Below, piece by piece: positions 8,101-14,928 of a DNA stretch of 20,875 bases. Origin of the DNA: Rhodospirillaceae bacterium (GTDB taxonomy: Bacteria > Pseudomonadota > Alphaproteobacteria > UBA8366); contig PBKG01000018.1 in NCBI GenBank assembly GCA_002722095.1, positions 1 through 20,875 of the forward strand, in the 5' to 3' direction. The notes below the pieces were generated by a model. It saw only the letters and a list, made by a program, of their open reading frames with translations. It had not been told where the DNA came from and did not search any database. Position 1 is the stretch's first letter, and each line of letters starts with the position of its first letter. The translations under genes and the position numbers were made by a program.

Positions 8101-8904
8101 CTACAGATGGCAGATCGCACAGCCGTCAGTCAGGTCGGGAGCTGGAATTGGCTCCCGCTTGGGTAAGGCCGCAATTTCGTCAAGCGTGCGCCCATCTACC
8201 CAGGTGAACCCGTCTTCTTCGTATTGCTTAGCCATCTCGAATCGATCTGGATGTCGCTCTTTGAGGCCCTGCCACTCACCGATCTGCTGATAGAAGCAGA
8301 AATAGCATCCTGACCGCGAACGCCACTCATAATAACTCGGCATTCCAATACCTGATTCTTCTAAGATCAGCTTGATGTCCTCCAGGCCCAGCTTGTCGTC
8401 CTTGAACGGGTAACAAGGGACGATATTAGGCTGTTCGGAGATGACGGGGGGTTTTCGCGACTGATATCCGTCCCGATCCTCGTCCCCTCGAATGCCTATA
8501 TAGCTGATGGCTCGATCATCTCCCACGTATGCCTCAAAAGGCTTGATCTTGAGAACTCTTGTACACCATCGAGCGCGCGGGCTAGGCAGATAGTTACCAT
8601 AGACCTCCTTAAGCCATATATCGAAGGGATTCCGTCCGGGCTTCTTCGCCACGCCCAAAAGGTCTAGTGCATTTAGATGAATGATGGGCTGCCCTAGAAT
8701 CGCTTCCAAACGCTCGAGATAGTGGTAAGTCTCGGGGAGCTCACATCCCGTATCGCAAAAGACATACTCCATCTCGACATCCGGGTACTTGTCCCAGAGG
8801 TAAAGCGCTAAAGCCGCGGAATCCTTGCCCCCCGACACACTAACGATGTGCCTGAACTCACCACCATTCCCCTTTGCGATTGCTTCATCAAGTGTAAAAA
8901 ACAT
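8101..8904 (-). CDS. sspD: SspD/DndC-like PAPS reductase-family protein
   Basis: A 267-residue PP-loop ATP pyrophosphatase of the PAPS reductase family. The nucleotide-binding PP-loop is VSVSGGKDSAA (SGGKDS at 24-29). The family motif RWCTRVLKIKP lies at 112-122. Cysteines C114, C200 and C203 (GCYFCF), plus C262 and C265 near the end, are placed to hold an iron-sulfur cluster, as described for DndC. In PT systems this protein is thought to activate the DNA backbone phosphate with ATP and to help hand over sulfur. It is the last gene of the minus-strand operon, 4 bp after the sspC-like stop. Family and context (DUF4007, desulfurase, P-loop ATPase) identify it as SspD rather than a sulfate-assimilation enzyme; no cysD/cysN/cysI partners are present. 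Confidence 0.9.
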   Translation of the reverse strand: MFFTLDEAIAKGNGGEFRHIVSVSGGKDSAALALYLWDKYPDVEMEYVFCDTGCELPETYHYLERLEAILGQPIIHLNALDLLGVAKKPGRNPFDIWLKEVYGNYLPSPRARWCTRVLKIKPFEAYVGDDRAISYIGIRGDEDRDGYQSRKPPVISEQPNIVPCYPFKDDKLGLEDIKLILEESGIGMPSYYEWRSRSGCYFCFYQQIGEWQGLKERHPDRFEMAKQYEEDGFTWVDGRTLDEIAALPKREPIPAPDLTDGCAICHL

Positions 8905-8908
8905 GGGC

Positions 8909-11900
8909 CTATTCGGTGGGCTGAGTTACGGTTTTTCTGAGTTCCTGTGCGATTCCTTCTATACGCTTAGCCGCGCGTTCGGTGCCGATTATGTCCGCGA
9001 GCTGGTTAACTATAGTCTCTACCTTCGCCTCGGCTAGCGCCGTCAGACCTTTTCGGAGTTCAGGATCGAGATCTGGCGCCTGACTTAGGTCAAGTGCGGT
9101 CCCTTCAATCACTTCAAACGCGCTGCGAAGCTGGCGTCGAAACGACGGGACAATCGCATCGTCCCACTGACTGATCGGCAATCCTACTAACAGAACCGAC
9201 AATGCGTTGACCAGCGACCGATCATCTCGGTATGACTTCCGAAGTGAATTCAGAACGCCTTTTGTGACATGGTCGGGAAGATCCCGTGAGAAGGACTTCG
9301 GGAAGTGTGAAGCCCAGCGAACTGCCTGCTTACGCACAGAGGTTCCATTCTGAATGCCTCGGGAAACAAGCATCTGGCCTAGTGCACCCGCCGCCTCGGC
9401 CACAAACCTGGCTTCAATACCTTCGAGCTCGTCACGCAGACGGGTCACCCCATCAATCAGTTTTCTTGGCTGATTCGTCGTAGCACCCACAAGCGGGGGG
9501 AGTTCCTCAAGGAAAAGACGGGCAGGGTCGAGCGAGATCAGGTGTCGTGCGAACTTTCGGGCCGGTTCCGATAAATATCGGGACTTAGGTGCGGCCTCCG
9601 GCAACCGATGGTGCCACTCGACTAGGGCGTCTGCACAGCTGCGCATGAGGTCTTCCTCAGGAGCTTTTCTAGCACCGTTCTCTCCTGAGAAAAGCTTCAA
9701 GAGACCGCGAAGGTATTTCTCCTGCCTCGCGCCTAGGGCCAAGACATCTAGAGCATAGTCATCAGGGTTCTTGCACGCATCTTCGATAACCGACGGGAGC
9801 AAATCCTCAACGAATGCGCCCTTGTGCCTGATCACAATCGCTCTTGGGAACGCCTTGAATCCTGCTGCAAGAAACAATGGGATGAGCCCTTCCCTAACAC
9901 CGAACGGAGGCGCCCTTAGCTGATCAATGAATCGGCGAAGACTCTTATTCTTACCCGGCTCGACAAAAAACAGTCGAGTGTTCTCCCAAACCGCCTGCAG
10001 GCCTGGCAATTCTATCTCGCTTGGCTCTGCTAGACGCCAACGTGTTCCATCTTGGAGATATAGGCCAGTCCGATGAAAGACGCACTGAAAAACCGCCTTG
10101 TCTGCGAAATTCCCCTCTATGCCGAGATGTTCTTGGCCGTACCGTTCTAACAATCCCAGTTCAACCTTCTTCCGTGCATTAACCACGACCGAGCTTGGTG
10201 TCCTGCGCACCACCATCTCGGAAGAAATTTCCGGAGTGGAGGGAAACACATCTCTCATTGTCTCAGACATTATTCGCCTGAGCTGCGGAACGGTCTTCAC
10301 TCCAATCGGCTCACCTTTATGAAACCAGGTGCTCCCCGCTGCTTGAGGCAGTAAAACCCGATCGACCATTGGTTGAAGACCCGTGCGTGCATCGTCACTC
10401 AGATGATCTAATTCAGCCTGAACTAATGGGTCACTACCTATCAACTCCTGGTCGGCATTCATGCGCAAGAGACACCGTAGGTCCAGTGCTGCTTCCCGGA
10501 GCGCTGCGACTTCACTAGCAACCGCTACAAACATCCTCGGGTCAGTGATCGTTTCAGCAATACTCAAAGCCTCGAGTTCCTCGTCCCTGCTTCTTGGGAG
10601 CACATAAAGCACCCGACCATCACACCCTGGCTCCAAGCCACCTAACATCCCTAATTCGGTGATAATGGCCTGCAACCGATCGACCGTGACATACTCCGAA
10701 GTGAGATAACGTCTAATCCCATGCTGAGCGTTGTACTCGACCGGTCTCCACACCGGTGGTGGAAGCTCGCTACCCAAGAACAGTGCTAGCTGGAAGTCAC
10801 CAGACTCCCTGCGCTTTTCATCATCAAGTCGCCCGCGAAGGTCTAGATCTGTGCCATGCCAAACAACTACCTGGTCTGAGTGCTTCCGATGCACGAGAAG
10901 CTTGCGATCGATAAGATGGCCGATCGCCTCGCTTGCCTGGGCCTCCTGACCCGGCGAGAGTGCAAAAGCCAACTGAGCATGCGTAGTGCGAGCTCGCTCT
11001 CCTCCTAGACCGAGCCCTAAAAGGAATGCGCTCTTGAGCGCTTCTCCTTCAGTAGATTCGTGCGGCACTTTTTGGAGGGCGCTCTCAGTTTCAAGCCATG
11101 GCTTTTGCGTTCCTCCCGCGCCAGCATCGCTCCTGAAGTCGCCGCGAAAGTAGTCGTAAAGGGCACTAGGCCTCACAGGCTCTTCTAGTGCAGTTGCCTG
11201 GAGGAACGAAAACAGGGTGCGCTCGTTCTGCGCGACCCTAGCTGCGACACGCGGCAAGAGAAATAACGTAGCCGGTTCAAGTGGATAGGCCGCCGAGAGA
11301 GCCTCGGCTAAGCGATCCTCCTCTGAATCTGCGAAGAGTCCGACTTCGTGAGCTCGAGCTGCTAACTCCTGAAAATTCTGCCCGTTATCAATGACCGATC
11401 GACTCTCGGAGACCAGCGAACCTACCAGTTCATGCATCTCGCTCGAATCATCAACATACTGAAGCGTTTCGAAACGACCTTCGATCTTGGCCCACTCGCG
11501 CCTGACTCCAGACGGCAAGCCGCTCGCATAACCCAAGAGCGATCGGTGCATGAGCAAACCCAGAGAAACAGGGATTGAGGCCGGCCGGCTCACCACTTCA
11601 GCGAGAACTTGCAGGACGTCCAATTCCTCAGGTCGGCCCTCGGATATTAGGCCCTGCAGGTGCCTGCCAAATTCGTCCCAGACAATAACCAGACGGTCAT
11701 ACCCAGCGGCATCCAGCTTAGCGGAGCATGCGGACACCAGCTCAAACACGTCCTGCGCGGTTTCCGTTTCGATACGCTCCAGGGATTTGGCCTGCCTACC
11801 CATCTTGCAGCGCCTCATCGCAGTGAGGAGGCCTTCCTTGAGACCAGAGGGTGTCGACTGTGCGTGCCCATACATGGGAACGAAGAGTCCCCGGCTATCC

Positions 11901-12202
11901 CCCATCCGACGATCTCTAACTACACCATGGAGCGTATCATCAACACCGGCGATCCGTTCTTCGACGGCTTCGAGCATACTTTCCGAACTTGAGAGGTTCT
12001 CGACCAGATGTCCTACGTAACCGGCCGTGATCGACTTTCCTGACCCGTAAGGCGCCACCACAAATAGAGCACTTCCACCGTCTTGGAGAAGTGACGACAC
12101 AAATCGCCCAGATTTAGACGTTGGCCTGAAATGCCTCAGACGTTCAGGGTGACCCACATCTAGTTGGATGTTGATCGACCGCAGAAAAGCGCTCTCAACC
12201 AT
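8909..12202 (-). CDS. sspC: SspC-like large P-loop ATPase
   Basis: A 1097-residue protein. Near the N-terminus, Walker A is ALFVVAPYGSGKSITAGY (GSGKS at 53-57) and Walker B is DRLVIVWDEFGRHLQG (hydrophobic run then DE at 176-177). The remaining 900 residues are predominantly helical with acidic stretches and no other motif I can name. SspC is the ATPase of the single-strand PT machinery, thought to act on DNA or on the SspB partner. Position between sspB-like and sspD-like genes, with gaps of 6 and 4 bp, supports this assignment. The general layout (N-terminal P-loop, very large helical C-terminus) is also seen in BREX BrxC-type ATPases, but no PglZ, PglX or BrxL is nearby. The start is the ATG at 12202, with a weak AGGTTG upstream. 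Confidence 0.85.
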   Translation of the reverse strand: MVESAFLRSINIQLDVGHPERLRHFRPTSKSGRFVSSLLQDGGSALFVVAPYGSGKSITAGYVGHLVENLSSSESMLEAVEERIAGVDDTLHGVVRDRRMGDSRGLFVPMYGHAQSTPSGLKEGLLTAMRRCKMGRQAKSLERIETETAQDVFELVSACSAKLDAAGYDRLVIVWDEFGRHLQGLISEGRPEELDVLQVLAEVVSRPASIPVSLGLLMHRSLLGYASGLPSGVRREWAKIEGRFETLQYVDDSSEMHELVGSLVSESRSVIDNGQNFQELAARAHEVGLFADSEEDRLAEALSAAYPLEPATLFLLPRVAARVAQNERTLFSFLQATALEEPVRPSALYDYFRGDFRSDAGAGGTQKPWLETESALQKVPHESTEGEALKSAFLLGLGLGGERARTTHAQLAFALSPGQEAQASEAIGHLIDRKLLVHRKHSDQVVVWHGTDLDLRGRLDDEKRRESGDFQLALFLGSELPPPVWRPVEYNAQHGIRRYLTSEYVTVDRLQAIITELGMLGGLEPGCDGRVLYVLPRSRDEELEALSIAETITDPRMFVAVASEVAALREAALDLRCLLRMNADQELIGSDPLVQAELDHLSDDARTGLQPMVDRVLLPQAAGSTWFHKGEPIGVKTVPQLRRIMSETMRDVFPSTPEISSEMVVRRTPSSVVVNARKKVELGLLERYGQEHLGIEGNFADKAVFQCVFHRTGLYLQDGTRWRLAEPSEIELPGLQAVWENTRLFFVEPGKNKSLRRFIDQLRAPPFGVREGLIPLFLAAGFKAFPRAIVIRHKGAFVEDLLPSVIEDACKNPDDYALDVLALGARQEKYLRGLLKLFSGENGARKAPEEDLMRSCADALVEWHHRLPEAAPKSRYLSEPARKFARHLISLDPARLFLEELPPLVGATTNQPRKLIDGVTRLRDELEGIEARFVAEAAGALGQMLVSRGIQNGTSVRKQAVRWASHFPKSFSRDLPDHVTKGVLNSLRKSYRDDRSLVNALSVLLVGLPISQWDDAIVPSFRRQLRSAFEVIEGTALDLSQAPDLDPELRKGLTALAEAKVETIVNQLADIIGTERAAKRIEGIAQELRKTVTQPTE

Positions 12203-12208
12203 CGGCCG

Positions 12209-13129
12209 TCAACCTGCTAGAGCCGATGTTTCTACCGCCGACAACTCGGATTCGTAGTACCCCTCTAGCCAATCAGCAGACTCCCGGCCTTCCAACCTCA
12301 CGATTCGCTCACCAGCCTGTCCGTCAATTCGCAGTAATCCCTGTGCCTCGAAACCAGCAATAAGTTCGTAAGTGGCCTCGGCATTGAGCGCAAACACCCT
12401 ACCGGGAGAGTTCACACCATGCGTTAGCTCATTGAGAGATGATTCGTAATTGGTCGAACGCTCACTTCCTTCACCCATGTTCACCGCATGTGCCATGGAG
12501 TATCCGAAAACATGGAAAGGGATCGGTTTAAGGCTTCGGTTCATGTGAAAAAAGCCCGTCTGACGAGAATGCACTAACAACTCCAATTCACTGAGTGGGC
12601 ACTCGAGAGCATCCTCCGGGTCGCCTTGTTCACGCGGCACACTCACAGCGTAAGAGCGCAACAGACAGTTCACATCTCTGTCCAAGGTTTTTGTACTGGG
12701 CATCCGTTGTCCGTTTGAGTCAAGATGCCGGCGGAGGGCTTCGGCACAAACCGGCCGCTCAAAGCGAGACGAGCTAAAGTGGTTGAAGAACCACTGCCAG
12801 CTATACGCGTGCTCGGGGCGATGAAGAAGTTGCACGTGAACTGCCCACCAGGTACCCGGAAGCAAGAAATACCTGTCATGCTTCCAGATGAGTTCGCCAA
12901 ACGGCGCGGCCCGGAGCACACGTGTCCTCGGACCGTGAGAAGTATCATGCTCCGCCAATCCTGTAGCCAACATCCAATGATGTATGGCCTTGGCCATATT
13001 CTTCCCAACACCCAGCCAGTCAGCTAAATCCGGGGCCGCGAGTCGCTCCGGATCTTCTACAGCAAGGCGCAAACCCTTGAATAGCCATCCGTCTCTGAGT
13101 GCAAAGGTCTGATGTCCGCCGAATCTCAT
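12209..13129 (-). CDS. sspB: SspB-like DUF4007 protein
   Basis: A 306-residue protein opening with the characteristic DUF4007 signature MRFGGHQTFALRDGWLFKG, followed by a winged-helix-like segment, LADWLGVGKNMAKAIHHWM (about 40-58). DUF4007 proteins associated with DNA phosphorothioation include SspB, reported to nick DNA during single-strand PT modification. The C-terminal half has KTLDRDVNCLLRSY and an LRIDGQAGERIVRL-type beta region; I cannot point to the nicking residues with certainty. A strong ribosome binding site (AGGAGG, 5 bases before the ATG) overlaps the stop codon of sspA, so translation is coupled. It sits directly between the desulfurase and the large ATPase, the expected Ssp order A-B-C-D. 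Confidence 0.9.
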   Translation of the reverse strand: MRFGGHQTFALRDGWLFKGLRLAVEDPERLAAPDLADWLGVGKNMAKAIHHWMLATGLAEHDTSHGPRTRVLRAAPFGELIWKHDRYFLLPGTWWAVHVQLLHRPEHAYSWQWFFNHFSSSRFERPVCAEALRRHLDSNGQRMPSTKTLDRDVNCLLRSYAVSVPREQGDPEDALECPLSELELLVHSRQTGFFHMNRSLKPIPFHVFGYSMAHAVNMGEGSERSTNYESSLNELTHGVNSPGRVFALNAEATYELIAGFEAQGLLRIDGQAGERIVRLEGRESADWLEGYYESELSAVETSALAG

Positions 13130-13138
13130 TAAGCCCTC

Positions 13139-14317
13139 CTACGCTAACGCGAAACGTTGAAGACTAGCGTGGATTTCCCTAACGGATTCCAATGCGAAGC
13201 TCAATTCTTCCTCGGTATTCAACTCCGAGAACCCGAACCGCACACTCGCAAACGCCTGCTCCTCCGATAAACCCATCGCACGGAGAACGTAGGAAGGCTC
13301 GGGCTTACGGTTCGTACATGCCGAACTTTGCGAGCACCGAATGCCGACTTGGTCCAAGCGCAAAATCAAAGCCTCTCCGTCGACACTAGCGAAGTGAATA
13401 TTCGATGTGTTTGGGAGCCTGTCCACACAGCCCCCATTCACCTCTTCAACTAGACCGCTAGAGATTAACTGAGATTCAAAGTCATTTCTCAATCCACGCA
13501 CGTGGTCGGCTACCCTATCAAACCGACTCTCTCGAATCTCTAGGGCGTGTCCAAGTCCTAAGATCCCGGGAACATTCTCGGTACCAGGACGAATTGCCCA
13601 CTCCTGACTACCTCCAAACGTCATCGGTGAGATATGCTCTAGCCCGGGGCCAACCAATGCACCAACCCCCATAGGTCCATGGACCTTGTGGGCGGACAGG
13701 CTCAATAAGTCGACAGGAACCTGACCCAAGTCAACCATGACTTTGCCAATCGCTTGTACTGCATCCGTATGGAATAACGCACCCGCCGCTTTTGCCGTAG
13801 AAGCTAGCTCTTCGATGGGTTGGATCACTCCAGTCTCATTGTTCGCCCACTGAATTGAGACAAGCGTCTTCCCTGGATCAATCTCATCGGCCATAGCAAG
13901 CGGGTCGACCCTCCCAGCACGGTCAACCGGAAGTATGATGACTTCAACTCCAAGTCGACTTAACCGCTCTGCCGTAGTAAGGATTGAAGAGTGTTCGACC
14001 ACTGAAGTGACCAAGCGGTATCCCGAGAGTTTCCCTGATGCGAGACTCTGTAAGACAATGTTGTTTGCTTCCGTTGCCCCCCCGGTGAACACTACGTTCG
14101 TCTCTACTGCATTAACGAATGACGCCACCTGCTCTCGAGCCTTCCGGAGCACAGCACGGGATCGTTCTCCAGCCGCATGCACGCTAGATGGGTTTCCACA
14201 GCCACTAGCCATTGCAGAAGCGACCAACTCCACTACTTCGGGCAGGGGTTGGGTGGTCGCATTGCTGTCGAGATACACCTCTCTCGTTCCATACAAGCTC
14301 AAGTTCGAGTCCTTCAC
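13139..14317 (-). CDS. sspA: SspA/DndA-like cysteine desulfurase (IscS/NifS class)
   Basis: A 392-residue PLP-dependent desulfurase that would take sulfur from L-cysteine and pass it as persulfide to the PT machinery. Landmarks: YLDSNATTQP (15-24), the cofactor-contacting VVEHSS (H109), HTDAVQ (D185), the PLP lysine in SLSAHKVHGPMGVGA (K211) and the catalytic cysteine loop SQSSACTNRKPEPSYVLRAMG-like (C334). These make it a complete, class I IscS-type enzyme. The start is GTG at 14317, with GGAGG 6 bases upstream and a 4-bp GTGA overlap with the helix-turn-helix gene. No iscU or iscR neighbour is present; being embedded with the DUF4007, ATPase and PAPS-reductase genes assigns it to PT modification rather than iron-sulfur assembly. 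Confidence 0.92.
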   Translation of the reverse strand: MKDSNLSLYGTREVYLDSNATTQPLPEVVELVASAMASGCGNPSSVHAAGERSRAVLRKAREQVASFVNAVETNVVFTGGATEANNIVLQSLASGKLSGYRLVTSVVEHSSILTTAERLSRLGVEVIILPVDRAGRVDPLAMADEIDPGKTLVSIQWANNETGVIQPIEELASTAKAAGALFHTDAVQAIGKVMVDLGQVPVDLLSLSAHKVHGPMGVGALVGPGLEHISPMTFGGSQEWAIRPGTENVPGILGLGHALEIRESRFDRVADHVRGLRNDFESQLISSGLVEEVNGGCVDRLPNTSNIHFASVDGEALILRLDQVGIRCSQSSACTNRKPEPSYVLRAMGLSEEQAFASVRFGFSELNTEEELSFALESVREIHASLQRFALA

Positions 14318-14568
14318 CCGCGACCTCCGCTGAACAGCCGCAGCTGGGCTTGATCGAAACCGGCCTTGATCGGCTCGAGCCGATTAGCGAATGAATGGAT
14401 CGCGTCGAACTCAGTTTTTGAAAAAAGGACCTGGCGTCCGCGATATCGGTGACCTTGAGGGATTTTCCCGTCTTGCCGCCACCGCCAAAGGGTTTGCCGT
14501 GAGATATCAAGTCTTTCGGCGACCTCTGATTCGCTCAGATAGACTGCACCATCAATTACTAGCGCCAT
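14314..14568 (-). CDS. Small helix-turn-helix DNA-binding protein, likely ssp operon regulator
   Basis: An 84-residue protein with a MerR/excisionase-type HTH_17 fold: VYLSESEVAERLDISRQTLW then RWRQDGKIPQGHRYRGRQVLFSKTEFD (about 9-54). This is the winged helix typical of AlpA-like and excisionase-like regulators. The C-terminus is basic and short. I use the ATG at 14568; a TTG at 14607 would add 13 residues, and neither has a clear ribosome binding site. It is the first gene of the ssp-like operon and overlaps sspA by 4 bp. Operator-like GTTAC repeats lie immediately upstream (14611-14664), suggesting autoregulation. It may alternatively act as a DNA-recognition subunit of the modification complex; the sequence does not decide this. 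Confidence 0.82.
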   Translation of the reverse strand: MALVIDGAVYLSESEVAERLDISRQTLWRWRQDGKIPQGHRYRGRQVLFSKTEFDAIHSFANRLEPIKAGFDQAQLRLFSGGRG

Positions 14569-14610
14569 TTTGCACTGAGGTGTCGGGTAATATTCGATAT
14601 GTTTCAATAC

Positions 14611-14664
14611 GTAACATATAGTTACACGTGATCGCCTGCTAGATGAGACACATGTAAGTTACAC
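14611..14664. promoter_or_regulatory. Operator-like repeats upstream of the ssp operon
   Basis: GTAAC-ATATA-GTTAC (14611-14625) is a perfect inverted repeat with a 5-base spacer. TGTAA-G-TTACA (14653-14663) is a second perfect inverted repeat. Both contain AGTTACAC, at 14620-14627 and 14657-14664, as a direct repeat 37 bp apart. They lie just upstream of the HTH gene, where an autorepressor would bind. No convincing -35/-10 pair could be chosen on the minus strand. Confidence 0.5.
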
Positions 14665-14747
14665 CCCTCCTCTCATTAGAGGGTACGAAGCTCATGTTTT
14701 GACAGGATTAGCGACCCACCATCACTTAATGGCAGCAAACACGCTGT

Positions 14748-14876
14748 ATGGAGATGAAACTCTTGGACACCCGCGCCACCTCGCGAGAAGAGCTTCTCGC
14801 TTACTGTGCGCAAGACACATCGGCCATGGTAGGACTTCTAGAAAAGCTCGAAGAGCTGGCACTTGAGTCAGAATGA
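14748..14876 (+). pseudogene. C-terminal relic of a DUF2779-like gene
   Basis: A 42-codon open stretch ends with REELLAYCAQDTSAMVGLLE-type sequence. The YCxxDTxAMV pattern is the ending typical of DUF2779 proteins, whose C-terminus carries an RNase H-like (DEDDy) exonuclease motif. The matching upstream part of such a gene, several hundred residues long, is missing: the frame hits a stop at 14727-14729 and the sequence before it is the ssp regulatory region. It is best read as the stub of a gene truncated when the ssp operon (or another segment) joined here. A short expressed peptide cannot be excluded. Confidence 0.55.
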
Positions 14877-14928
14877 TGCTGAATTGTCTACGACCTCTTG
14901 TCCTACTTCTACAGAGGCCGATTGCTAA

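Larger units (their letters stand above)
14569..14928. other. Divergent spacer between ssp operon and RecQ fusion
   Basis: About 360 bases separate the HTH gene start from the helicase gene start. The ssp-proximal part holds GTTAC-type repeats. The helicase-proximal part holds a 42-codon relic of a DUF2779-like gene (14748-14876), followed by about 50 bases with no recognisable promoter. The mosaic makeup suggests a join between two modules. No attachment site or transfer RNA is seen. Confidence 0.6.

Noticed and set aside
8101..8904. Sulfate-assimilation PAPS reductase (CysH)
   Set aside because: There are no cys genes nearby, and the cysteine arrangement and operon context fit the DndC/SspD branch.
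11550..12020. Plus-strand 156-codon open frame within the large ATPase gene
   Set aside because: It is a shadow of the sspC-like coding strand: serine/arginine-rich, no ribosome binding site, no known motif.
8909..12202. BREX BrxC as the identity of the large ATPase
   Set aside because: No PglZ, PglX, BrxL, BrxA or BrxB is present, and the immediate neighbours are DUF4007, desulfurase and PAPS-reductase genes, which fit SspC.
13139..14317. Housekeeping IscS for iron-sulfur assembly
   Set aside because: No iscR, iscU, hscA or fdx follows; the gene is embedded between an HTH gene and a DUF4007 gene.
14699..14731. TTGACA on the plus strand as a promoter for the RecQ fusion
   Set aside because: The only AT-rich hexamer downstream (TTAATG) is about 21 bases away, too far for a standard sigma70 promoter, and the start codon is 200 bases further on.
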